From NCBI GenBank assembly GCA_014529385.2, contig CM043967.1, positions 7,964,501 to 8,028,500 of the forward strand: a stretch of 64,000 bases of DNA. The letters are read 5' to 3'. A program made the translations under genes and the position numbers. Each line of letters opens with the position of its first letter. The stretch's first letter is position 1. Positions 11,251-22,099 of the stretch are shown here, one piece after another. This DNA comes from Adiantum capillus-veneris (Eukaryota > Streptophyta > Polypodiopsida > Polypodiales > Pteridaceae). The notes below the pieces were generated by a model, which was not told where the DNA came from, ran no database searches, and saw only the letters and a program-made list of their open reading frames with translations.

Positions 11251-12480
11251 CCGCGTTCATGTCGTCCCCGACATGACCTGATTGTCGATGGCGATGTGGT
11301 CTTTGCTGTCGTTTTGGCTTCATCTGTTGCACTGCTTGTAACTTTGTCAAACCACAACAAGAACTATGATCCATTAGAGAGGACATCTATCATCATAACC
11401 ATTCATCTTTTGAGATCCTCTGATTACTTTTATGTCTGCTCTTCTTCATTGGGGACTTCTTTGTTCCTGTGCAATCATGTTGTTAGTGTTGTCTGCAGCT
11501 TTTTCATTGTAGGCCATTCTTCGACTCGCCATTGAGGAGAAGTACGGTATGATCTGAAATTGGTGCTCCAATTCATTTGTCTTTGATTTGAGTAGCATTT
11601 CCTTATTGTTGATGTAGAAGGAATATGTACAAGAGGATGGTGATAGGTGTCTTTAGATTAGGGTCTAAAACCTGGATGACCAAAGGAAAAAAAACCCGGT
11701 GGGAAAAAAAAATGCCTTTGGTATACGCTCTTATTGGAGTTGAGCAGTTGAACGTGAAGTACATGTTTATGAAAGGTGAGTGCTTGGGTGAAACACGGAA
11801 AGAGTGCCTGATGCAAGTGCCAATTATGGGACACTCTATATGCATATGAGAAATTTGTCAACAAAAGCATGCGATGTGAAAGAAGGAGATGATGGGTGTT
11901 TCGAGGAATAATGTAGCACATGTGACATCAAAAGATGTCTCAATAGCTTCCACCTTTCCAAGAAGGGTTGTTGATGTAGAAGTTTCTCCACTCGTATCTC
12001 ACTGTGCTCAGTACGTGAGTGTCTTTTGGACCTTCTCCTTCACTTCACCAGACTTAAGTACTTAGACTTCGACTCTTTTGCTCACCTATACCAGCATGAG
12101 CGGCACAACATAAATATGCTCAACTCTTCCAGCTTGAGCAATACCTAGAATAGCTAAGACGCTTAGACCACAGAGAATATTACTTGAAGCTTTGGGACTA
12201 ACACCTCCCTCATTTTGTGGCTTAGCTACTCGACTCTGACTTTTATGACTTGTCGGTTGCATGTTGACACTGCTTTGTGACAAGTTCTTCGGCTGTTGTA
12301 GTGGCTGTTGAGACATACTTCGTGAAGTTCCATCATTTCCCTGTACCTTCTTCTCTTTGTAGTGCTCAGGCCTCTCGTCAGTCTTTTCTTCATGTGGATT
12401 ATGGATTTTTTTATTTTTTCTTAATAATAAACAAAGAAAATCTTAAAAAAAACTTAACAAAAGAAAAATCATTCAAATAG
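11251..12480 (-). other. element A 3' non-coding region
   Basis: Between the W-motif ORF block and the polypurine tract. Small ORFs exist on both strands (for example 12086-12316 minus, glutamine/serine-rich), but none shows a known motif or a match within B. There is no counterpart of B's ORF3. Confidence 0.5.
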
Positions 12481-12956
12481 AAATCTAAATGCTATGTACA
12501 CTATACACATGTCCCTAGGGGCTCATATATGTATTTTGTCCCCATACTCCTCTGTAACACTACTATGAGGGCATATACTCTAAATTTCGTCAAAAAATTA
12601 TCACAATAAAACATAAAAATTCAATGCCTCTCACAAAACATTGCCCTCTGATAGTCATAATGTTAGGTCCGCATTCAGAATGCCTCCCCTCTTCCTATTT
12701 GGAGTCATCCTTTACGACAGGGTATCACAAAGGGTATGTGTTGTGCTTGGGAAATTAAAAGTTGTGCCTATGCAGGCCTTGTAATGTATCCCTATTATGC
12801 ATACACAGTCAATGCATGGAAAAGATTTATGTTGTGCAAGATGTGGGTATAAGCAATTTTCTTATTGGCATTTGTTGGCGAGGCTTCCTATTCTAAGCAA
12901 TGTAATGGTCTTTGAATCTCCTGTATCGTTGCTTGATTGAAGCGACTTGCTCTCTT
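12481..12956 (-). promoter_or_regulatory. conserved non-coding block with internal polypurine tract (A copy)
   Basis: This block is alignable with 23520-23880 of element B: shared TCCCTAGGGGCTCAT, ACATTGCCCTCTRATA, GGAATGCCTCC and GACGACAGGGTAT-like segments. It contains a purine-rich run on the minus strand (12683-12698, reading AGGAAGAGGGGAGGC). Conservation between otherwise diverged elements, immediately downstream of the W-motif ORF, argues for function. Confidence 0.6.
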
Positions 12957-13781
12957 CTAGCTGTACTGTAATCGTAGGAAGAATTGTAAGAATTCAAGCG
13001 GCGATGCACTGACAGCAGTTTTGTTGTTCTTCTTTGGGACCCATTTCTTTGCGATTATTGGCTGTTTTGTTGTTGACGCTCGTTTGGGAGCCCATACTTG
13101 CCCGTGCTTCGTTTGTGTTTGAAGAGACTTCTTTGGGATCCACCTTTTTGTTGTGTGAGTCAACAGTGGTCTTTGCTTCAGCCCTTGTACGCTTGGTTGC
13201 GGACGGGATTCAGGCTTTGAAAGTTGATATTGTGGTTGTTTTGGAATCCAAATGAATTCCTGACTTTTTTGTGCTTGAATCAACTTCTTTGGAGCCCAAA
13301 CCTGAGTTGTGAAAGCTTGTGACTTTGTGATATTCTTACCCGTTCGTGCACACTTTCCTTGTTTTTGTTTTGGTGTTGGATCTTGTGATTTGTCATTAGA
13401 GATCTTTGTCTTCTTGATCCATATCTGTTTTTGGCCGATCTGGCTTTTTGGTATCCAGATTTGTCGAGCTTTTTGGCTTTGACTTGTTGTTCTGTTCTTT
13501 TGACCTGTCATGGTTGTTGCTGAAGGGGTTGGTGATAGTGATGGCCTGAGTTGATGATAGGGGATGTCGTAAGATTCATCACTATCGCTACTATCCTCAG
13601 CAAGGTTGACTTCTTGTACTTTCCCTTGATTTTTTGGCTGGTGGTGGAAAGTTACTGTCTGTTTGCTCGTTGGGGGTAGTTTCTTGGAGGACTTTTCTAG
13701 CCCATTGATTAGAGCATTGTTAGCTCATTGCTCTGGTCGTATTCCTCCTAACTGAGTCTTTGCATCCTTATTAGGAGCCAT
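12957..13781 (-). CDS. W-motif basic protein, ORF2 of element A (one in-frame stop)
   Basis: The frame opens with ATG at 13781 (MAPNKDAKTQLGG), overlapping the last codons of the gag-protease ORF (stop at 13771-13773), and runs to 12957. One TGA near 13715 interrupts it. The downstream 184 codons are rich in K, Q, S and T and carry seven copies of an aromatic-basic motif: IWIPK, IWIKK, VWAPK, IWIPK, RWIPK, VWAPK and WVPKK, spaced roughly 10-45 residues apart. There is no membrane segment and no known enzyme motif. High charge suggests nucleic-acid binding (inference). A related ORF sits after the integrase of B (23876-24560). W-V-P-K is also seen near the protease of plant copia elements, but nothing else here is copia-like. 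Retention in an element that lost all of pol suggests a needed function. Confidence 0.7.
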
Positions 13782-16618
13782 GTATAAGGATGCTTTTGGT
13801 GGCTGTGTCTTCATGGAGGACTTTGGAATCCACTTTATTCGTGTAGTGATGACATTGATTCCCGGGTCGTTGATCTTCTCGAAGCTCGAAGTGTTCTACA
13901 GAGTCATAGAACTCGTCGTCTTCTTCTTTTTTTGATTCTCCACATTTCTTTGTTTTCTCCTTATTTCGAGAGCTTGTTGATGTTTGGTTCTCTTCATTTT
14001 CCTGGATTACACTCACTGCAAAATAAGGAACGACATCATAGCCATTTTCATCACAAAACTTTGTTGTGGGAGCATCCTCCACGGCGCACACGTCCAGAGT
14101 AGCCAAGATGTGTTCCCATCCAAAAGGCTCTAACTCTTCTTCAGGAAATGGTTCTAGGATATAGTCCATATCCTCTATAACCCGCTCTAGGATACATTCC
14201 TCAAGTTTCAAGGTGCCACATTCTGAAGCTCCACACATCCACAGTTCTTTAGGATTACCTAACCAAGCTGGAAGTTCTGATCCTGCTACTGTGGCGGAAT
14301 CAAACTCCTCAACCGGTGTTCTCGTCACATCCCTATAGCTATGGTCCCTCAAGTTTATCTTTGTTATGGTTTCCATATGTCTCAGGTATATATGGTCATA
14401 ACCCCAATCTTGGACCATTTTCAATTGTCGCATGAATGGTCTTCCCAGAATGATGTCATAGTTGTTCTTCTTGCCAAAGTCAACAACAACAAAAGTGTGT
14501 TCATATTCAATGCCACAAGAAGTAACAAGTACTTTTTCTAGCAGTCCTAGGGGCTTTTCCTTGTGTCCGTCTGCAAGCTGCAGGGTCATTCATGTGGATA
14601 TCAAGGCAGGTTTTCCCCATTTTTTCCAAACCTCTTTGGTTGCAATGGCCACACCAGCTCCACTGTCAAGGATTGCCATGGTTTTTACACCATTGAATTC
14701 CACAGGAAGGGTGGTGTTTCCATCTTCTCCCTCATAATACTCACCTACCTTGTTTAATGGCACTGGCCTAGTATTTAGTTGAGGCATTTCAAGCTCTTTG
14801 ATGCCTTCCTCGATTTGAGTCATTGGGGTCTTTACACCAAATTTCTCTAGAGATTTACCCACATTAGCCCACATGTTTGGTCTTATTCTGAGAAACTCGG
14901 CTAACATTATTGTACAGGTGACTGGGGTAGATAGAATATCTACTAGCCCCTTTGAATCGATGGCCTTGTTGGGAGATAGTCTCTATGATGGTACTGCAAC
15001 CACATCTGACTTGGTCTCGTACTCTCCCATGTAGGACGGTAGTGTTCTTAGCGAATGGGGTTGACTATCCATAGATTGTACAGATCCTTTGTTGCCCCAA
15101 TACGATCGCACGTCTAGATTCGTTTGAGATCCAGTCTCAAATTCCTCTATTGGTGGTAGAAACACTCCTCGTTCATCACCAGTCTTGTCTACTCGTCTTC
15201 TTAGGTCATCGGCTTCATTGGCCTCTCAGACTTGTTTCCACAATTCGTCAAGACCATCTATCTCTTTGCAATCCTTAGGTATAGCTTGGTGAAATCCCTC
15301 GGAAGAGTTATCCGTGGTATTCAGTACTATCCTTGGTTCTAATGTTGGGTCTTTGAGGTTTGGTCTGTGCTCATGACTAGAATCTGGCTCTTTTAGTTCC
15401 TAGTTTGGTGGGACTACTTGTGTAGGCAGGACACAGATCACATCCTCAGGTTTTGCAACTGGTGGTTCTAGTAAAGCTTGGGCTGTTTGAATCATTTTCT
15501 TGCACATTTCAAACCTTTGCTTTTCTAGTTCCGCATAGGGATATGTCATCCACCTGTGTTCTTGGGTTTGGTTGTTTTTGAGTCTCACATCATAGGCTTT
15601 CAAGAGGGCATCTAATGTGTCATTAACCTTCTCTGCCAACACAGATCCTCCTGAACTAGCACTTCTTGGTTTCTCATCCGTGGATGGTTCTTCTAGAGGT
15701 TTAACCATCGGTGTAAGAGAAGGTGCCTCCTTTTCCTCATGTTGTTTTATCTTCTCCTCAGCTTGGGTAAGCTTCTCAGCTAGGGATTTTTGCTCTCGTT
15801 CCTTGCATGCTTTCATCCTAGTCTTTCTAGCTTTCCAACTATTTTGTTTGCTCTTGGTTTTCTGACTAGGTGCGTCTGTCTTTGGTCCACATCTGTCTTT
15901 GGACTCATGTCATTTTCCGTGTTCTTTATCTCTGGATTCTCATCAGCTTTCTTTTGAGCTTGTGCTCTCGTAACCACTTGAGCTGGTATGACATTTTCAT
16001 TTTCTAAGCTACTAGGTAGCTGAACAATCCCTAATACATTTGTCATGATTTTCCTGATTTGGTTTGGGTTTTTCGGGCAATCGGGGATCAAGTGAGTGAT
16101 GCCACACTCAAGAAAATAGGCATTTACTTCAGTGATCTCCGTATGAGGACATTGTTTGACCAAGTGGTTGTCACGACTTTTGTGACAATCTGTCTCTGGT
16201 TGAGGAGATTTCTTTAGCATTTCCTCTTGGCTATAAGCAAGCTTTGACCTAGATAAGCCGCTATTTGCAATGAATCACAATGTCCTTTCATCCATTTCAT
16301 ACCTTCTTTCTTTCGACTGAAACCCAGGAGGTGGAGGTTGTACCGGCCTCACCACTCCATGTGTTTCTCTCACATTTGGTTGCTCCGAAGGGTAGTACTC
16401 ACTTTGGTTGCTATACCACATTGTAGCTGGTACTGGAGTTGGTTTATTTGATGCTTCCATCATTGGCATGTATCTCATGTCTACCGGCATTCTAGCACCT
16501 GGCAGTGGAGGTTGTTGTCCTAAGACAAGCTATGGCCTTAAAACTCCTACTGGTCCTGGCGCATTCCCCATAATGTATCTAGGTGGAGTAGGTGCTTCTG
16601 GAACAGGTTGTACATACC
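13771..16618 (-). pseudogene. element A gag C-terminal part and protease
   Basis: Continuation of A's gag after the B insertion. A proline-rich segment (16275-16618) is followed by two degenerate zinc knuckles within 15813-16220. The first reads CHKSRDNHLVKQC (second Cys now Ser) and the second FLECGITHLIPDC (first Cys now Phe). Next comes a charged K/E-rich linker (15400-15816). The retropepsin active site is LDSGAG (DSGAG at 14653-14667) and its C-terminal motif is ILGRPFM. Protease cleaves the gag polyprotein. Stops include a TGA at 14590 exactly where B has an Arg codon, and there is a frameshift near 15815. The ORF then ends after an acidic stretch at 13771, at a point corresponding to B's sequence just before RT. 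Everything from RT onward is absent. Confidence 0.85.
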
Positions 16619-16623
16619 TCTCC

Positions 16624-17242
16624 TCTTTTAGGGCTTAACTACTCCCCTGTTCATACTCACGAGCACAACACAGACAACATACTTATCATCCGATGACACG
16701 ACTAACCCGTAGGTGCACGTAGGCAATCTCGTTAGCTTGTCAGGCTGAGACCAATCTACACATACACACTTTTATGATGCATCAATCACTAACCCTGGTA
16801 GAATGCAACCCACCCTATCCCTTAACTCTCACAACACAGTTTACACGTCCAATGAACTTAGAATCGCATCAAACTTACTAGGCACCATCCTCTCACTAGG
16901 AAATACTTACCTATAAGTCTAATCTCACCATATTTGAACCCTAGCTATCTCGAATGCTGTCGCGATAGACCAACATGTCATAATCCAAAAGTGGGCGAAA
17001 CTTAAGTTTATCAGTATCTATGTGTAGCTAATCTCTTTCTCATTCCATGAAGCACTTGATTATTGAAAACAGACACCGTTTGTGCTACTTACAAGCAAAA
17101 CAAGCTCGAGGAAGAATCGATCGCGATCAACTCGAAACGGCGAATGCGTGGCGTGGGCGCGTAGCTCTCGGAGAGACTATCGCGGTGGTGTGGTCGCGTC
17201 GTGAATCCGGTGAGGGAGAAGCACGTAGCGAAGAGGATAAGA

Positions 17243-17327
<85 letters not shown>

Positions 17328-17602
17328 ACTCGTACGACACAGGATTAATTCAAATGTTATTCAAAAAATGGTTCTAAGGTGACTTTTATACTTTAGTCAC
17401 CTTAGCTCAAAAAATGTACATGGGGTTCTCTTGCTCATGAGTACAAAAGTGGGAATAAATCTGAGTCCTGACTAACTGACTAATATTTACATAATCCAGA
17501 CGAATGGATCAAACTGATAAGACGTCTTTGACATAAAAAATGAAATTTGATATGCTTTAGAAATGGGCTCATTACAACAGTTGGACCAATGGGGCTCCAA
17601 CA
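16624..17602 (-). repeat. element B left (3') LTR with expanded (CT)n
   Basis: 979 bases. It contains two long CT runs at about 17245-17325 separated by a GT interruption, whereas the right LTR has only a short CT run at the same place. It holds a palindrome half-site (GTCGCGATAGAC, 16959-16970) and a 10-base palindrome GATCGCGATC (17119-17128). Both lost the central CGCG in the right LTR by one G-to-A change. Confidence 0.95.
17374..17405 (-). promoter_or_regulatory. TATA box inside a perfect inverted repeat (B LTR)
   Basis: Arms CTAAGGTGAC (17374-17383) and GTCACCTTAG (17396-17405) flank a 12-base loop that contains TATAAAA on the minus strand (17384-17390). This is the likely core promoter of the LTR. 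In the right LTR the left arm has one mismatch (GTAAGGTGAC). Confidence 0.65.
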
Positions 17603-17617
17603 CTCCCCCCCTCCTAG
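17603..17617 (-). other. terminal polypurine tract of element B
   Basis: Minus strand reads CTAGGAGGGGGGGAG directly before the LTR. The same 15 bases occur internally at 23700-23714. Confidence 0.9.
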
Positions 17618-17680
17618 TTCATGTCTACCACGACATGATCGTCTTTGTCTTTATTGTCGTTGTCGCCTTTCTTGAGTGAT

Positions 17681-20600
17681 TTACTGTAGAAACGCATCAT
17701 AGCGCATAGAGTCACTTGCCATTAATGGGCCAAATTTTTTTGACTTATGCATGAAGAAGCCCGTGTAGAATGCTTCTTCAAATGTCTGAAGATGGTAGCT
17801 TGGCAAAAACATCAGCCGTTTGAAATAAGCATACAATACTGGCTCTGTCGGTGGCCCACTTAGATTGTATGACAATTCTGAGATGCTTCTTTCAGTATTC
17901 ATATACTCTGATGTCCAGCTTTCTGAGAAGGTTGTGAGACAGGCCAAAAATGTGCGAGCTATTTTACATAGCATCTTGCAGGATAGGTCAGGAGAGCCTC
18001 CGAATTCTGCTATGGTGCCCTGCAGGGTTTTCACCATGTAAGAACCGGATATTCTCTCTCCCTCTACTGGCCCTGGCATTACTGGATAATTCAGCCATGT
18101 TGGATTTCTGCTCTATAGTGCTTTATGTTGGCTGTAGGTGTATGTTCGGGGAGTTGGGCAAAACGTTCTGTCATTCCTCAGCTCAGGCGTTGCGTTGACT
18201 AAGTGGATCAAGTTATGAGGATGGTCGAATAGCCATTGACGCCTCCACTTTGGCTGGCTGTCCACTATTATGTTTTTCCGTTCCCTATCTTGTACTTCTC
18301 CTTCAAATACTGGCACTTGTTCTTCTTTTTCGAGCTACCATTGATGTGTTAGAGTCTCATACTTCAGCAGAGCATAAGGTAACATAGGCGCATTCCATTC
18401 TTGCCGTAGCTCTGCTGCTGTTCTGCCCGATTTGGAAAGCCCTTGTAGCAACTCCTTTTCGAGTTGCATAGCCTTGTACCATATCATTTCTGTTTGCTTT
18501 TCCATCTGCTTAGCTAGCCTCTGCTCTTCCATCTTCGTGACTGGATCTTCTTCTGTCTCTTGGTCTTTGGAGCCGGTTTGATCAGTCTGCGTATGTGCCT
18601 CCTGTTCATCTGAATCTTCGTCGTACTCATCTTGACCCCCATAAACTTTGGCGAGTCCAACCAAATTCGTTGTTACTGGCTCCATGTGCACTCGTCCCTG
18701 TCCTTCATGCTGCCTTGCACTTTGTAGACTTGCGATTTGTGCGGTCATTGTTCTACTATTGATTTGTAGAGCTTGAAATTCCATGTCTTTTTTAGCGGCC
18801 GACTCCTCTAACTATTTTATCCTGATGTGCAGGTTTTCATTTTCTTCCCTGAGTGATTTGGAAACAATGCTTTCCATTTCACTGTCAGGAGCTGGTCCTT
18901 GTTGTTGTTCACTTTGCAAATCTGAAATTTGTCTTTGTAGTTCACCTTCTGCTCTAAGCGCACTTTCAGCAATCATTAAACGCTGTTTTCTTTCTAACTC
19001 CAGCTCCCTCTTTAGTGCAACCACTTCTTCTTTTGGATGGACTACTGGTGTTGTTGGTAACGACGTTTTTTGCTTTTTAGTGCGTTCGATTTCTCTTGCT
19101 TGGATATCTGTTACTGCTCTTAAATATTTGACTTCAATTTGTAAGTCATCGATGACGACTTGCAAACTTGTGATGGCCTCTAGCGCATCTTGCTTTTCCT
19201 TTTCCAACTGTTGGATGTGTTCGTCTCTTTCACTGACATCTTCAAGGAACACGTTTATTGTATCTTCACATATGGCATTGAAGTCTTCCGATTCCTGTAA
19301 ATTGTCCTTGAGAAGATTTACTGTGCCTTTGAGCCCCAATATTTCAGTATCTCTGATGCTGATCAGCTTTAGAGTGTCTTCCCTTTGCTCTTGCAGTCTC
19401 TGAACTTCCTCATCAGTTTTTTGTAGCTTCATTTTGTTGGACCGGTTCTGATCAGCTAACCATTGACTGTGCAGTCTTGTTCGGTTTAGTATTGTCGCCA
19501 TTGACTACAAATCTTCATCTATAGTAGCTTCTAGCTTAATTTCTTGAGAGGAGGAAGCTTTATCTTTAGACTGATCCACCACCTTTTGCTTGCCTTTATC
19601 ACTTTGTGATATGGTTCCAGTGTTTTGGCGTCTATCTGTTCCTTCTTCTTCTTCCTGTTCACTGGGAGGTGTGTGAACTCTGTCATCTCAATGTGAGATT
19701 TCTGAATGCGAAGTAGATTCATCAGGTGGGCTAGATTGCCTCTCATTTGTATCTGGCCTTGGAGATGGCGGTGGTGTCTCCTGATCACGTGAAGTCGGCC
19801 TCAGCTGATCTCTCAAAGTTTGGAGATCCTCCTCTTCTAGTAGCAGTTCTGGCTCATCCCTCGCATTTCTTTCTTGGATGTATTTCTCGAACCAGTCCAG
19901 CTCAAAAGCTGGGTTGTTTCTATTCTTCGTTCTCAGTGTGAAAGTGCTACTAGACGGTTTCCAAGTGACGCCTACATCGCCTCGTAGAGATCTTTCTAGA
20001 GCAAACCCTTCTAGCATCCTTTCCATCTTTGCTATCTTCTGCAACCTGGTGTTGTTTTCCATTTCCGCTTTTCGCTTCTTTAGTCGGGCATCTTCCTCTT
20101 CAATTCTTTTTTCTTCAGCCATGTTTTCTTGTGTACTTCTTGTCACTCTTTCCAGCTTGCGTCCTCCAATGGTATTAATAGATGCCGGTACTTTCCTTTG
20201 TAATCCGTCTTCGCTATTTTCCCTCAATACCAGCCAGTCGTTCTGATGAGGGGCAGGTGGCAACTGATCTGCCGCGCCTATGGCATGGTATATTACTCTG
20301 GTTAGGACTTCTCCTCCTGCAATGTAATTGGGTCTGTCCTACCTTAGCTTTGTCATTTCTTCAAACAGATATGATGCGTGATCTATGTAGAACTCACGGG
20401 TCATTCCCATAGCCCATGTCAATGTGGTTGAGATGCTCCCGTGCGGTGTAGTGTATCTTGGCGGCCTTTTGTTGTAGCTCAACAAACACTGACTGTAGAT
20501 CTGTGTCAGCTCTCTTACTTCTGGGTTTGCTATGAGTTCGAAAGAAGGTAGTTTTGGACTTTTTCAAGTAAACCGTGAGATTTTTCCTTCTTTCTCTCAT

Positions 20601-21056
20601 GTTTGCTCCTTGATCTGACAGTTTCAATGCCTCTTTGATGATCTCTTTGGTGATTTGGATCTCCATCACTTCATTATCCATGCCTGCCACTCTGCAAGTT
20701 CCATCTTCTTGGATAGTCTCTATTAGATGTTGTACCCTCTTGAAATCTATCCCTACTGGTGGTAGTGACACAAAGTTCCACAAGCCGACTTTTTTGAGCC
20801 ATGACCTTTGCGGTCATCTTTTCAAGTAATTCTCTGCCTCCTTGGGAATCATCACCGTATCCACTAAGTTTCTTTTGTCATCCACATATGAACCTTGATA
20901 TATCTGAAAGGCCGCTGCTTGTTGCACATATGCAGGTATCCATGTGGCCGCTGGCTTTAAAGAATTGGGTAGAAGTGCATAGGGTGTTGCACCTTCCGTT
21001 GCCAGGTTCTTGCCTTTTCTTTTTCCCTGAGAAGCCTCCATAGATCCTGTCATCAC
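17681..21056 (-). pseudogene. ORF3 of element B: ~1,100-codon protein in the env-like position
   Basis: One long minus-strand frame runs from ATG at 21056 to a TAA at 17681, about 80 bases before the polypurine tract. It is broken by TGA at 20814, a single-base frameshift near 20395, a TAG near 20340, TGA at 19688, and TAG near 19502, at 18812, 18335 and 18113; sequence reads on sensibly across each. The N-terminal ~330 residues form a globular-looking domain (motifs GTCRVAG and ITKEIIKEALKL). Next come charged KRK-rich and acidic stretches, a long coiled coil with heptads (18812-19501, Q/E/L-rich), a K/E/Q-rich segment, and a C-terminal domain with WLFDHPHNLIH. No signal peptide, transmembrane segment or envelope motif is evident, so a true env is unlikely. 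I do not recognise the family. Element A lacks it. A palindrome cluster lies just upstream (21338-22080). Confidence 0.75.
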
Positions 21057-21337
21057 AATTATCAGTTAATGCACAAACATAGTACTACTCTCCTAAATTG
21101 ATTACCACTTAATCATGCATCTAGATGAGCCTTCTTAATCCCAAGATTAGTTAAGATAAAATGTTAGCAGATAGACAAGTTCTTCCATTGTGTGACTTTG
21201 GCGGCTTTAAATTGATGTTGTTGGTGAAGGAGAACAAGTCTAAATGCCTTGAAACTTTGTGTGGTGTATTCTCTCATGGTATGTAAGGTCACTCCATAAG
21301 CCCAAGCTCAAAACCTGTCCCTTTTCTACTTTTTCTT

Positions 21338-22080
21338 AGTCTATCGCGATAGACTGGCATTTTTTTGATCTGGGTCCTTTTTTGCAGTTGTGACTCCACC
21401 ACTTGGTTTCCCATACCTTGCACATGGTTTGATCCTCTTTTCACCTCAAATGAATGTCAAGTGACCCCTTTTTGGATCAACTCCCAATTTTCCAGATTCC
21501 CTTCAGAGAGATGTTGGTCTATCTCCTTCATTTTGTGTTGTTTTGGGTTCAAACTTAGTGGGTGGTCATCTTGCATCATGTTGAAGACAGCTGCTAATTC
21601 AGATTTTTGATAAGATGGTCCAGTATCCCTCTGCTTGGTCTATCGCGATAGACTGGGACTTAGTGCAATTTTGCCATTTTCTGGCTTTGTGACCATCTGT
21701 CTGCCTTCTCCCAGTTGATGCAAGGTTTCTTGACCCCTTACATGTAAATTTTACCTGTCTACCCTTGAGAATTTCTGTTCTGACTCTGAGTTGTCTGCAT
21801 GTCTTTCTCAGCTTGCTATATGAGTCCATCTTGGCACCAAATTTGGTGTACTGCCTTCATTTGCTTTCCCAAGTCTAGCTTATAAAAATTTGAAAAGTCT
21901 TTCCCCCCAAAAATTGTTGCAGCAAGTCTATCGCGATAGACTAAGCTTTTTGGCCAAAATAGAATTTTCTGGCACTTTGACTTGATATTGGTGGTTAACA
22001 TTCCTTGTTAGCACCCCTCATGAAGCCAAAGTCAAAGTTTCCCTTATCTAAGTGCAAGTTCAAGTCTATCGCGATAGACT
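21338..22080. repeat. palindrome cluster upstream of ORF3 (element B)
   Basis: Four copies of AGTCTATCGCGATAGACT: 21338-21355 (18 of 18), 21638-21653 (inner 16 bases perfect), 21925-21942 (18) and 22063-22080 (18). Spacings are 300, 287 and 138 bases, i.e. near multiples of about 145. The 18-mer is its own reverse complement. Intervening DNA is AT-rich and non-coding. Confidence 0.95.
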
Positions 22081-22099
22081 GGGCACTTTGTCATTTTTA

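Noticed and set aside
12957-13511. Ty1/copia pol fragment suggested by W-V-P-K motifs
   Set aside because: No copia protease, integrase or RT motifs are nearby, the motif is repeated seven times, and the LTRs and gag are Ty3-like.
17047-17382. ORFs across the B LTR with S-L or E-R runs (also 35026-35217)
   Set aside because: They are generated by the CT repeat in the LTR and are not conserved between the two LTRs.
18783-19403. 206-codon plus-strand ORF, serine/leucine/cysteine-rich
   Set aside because: Antisense of the ORF3 coiled coil; composition is explained by reading E/K/Q codons backwards.
17681-21056. Retroviral-type envelope gene
   Set aside because: Position fits, but no signal peptide, transmembrane helix or fusion-like segment is visible; the dominant feature is a coiled coil.
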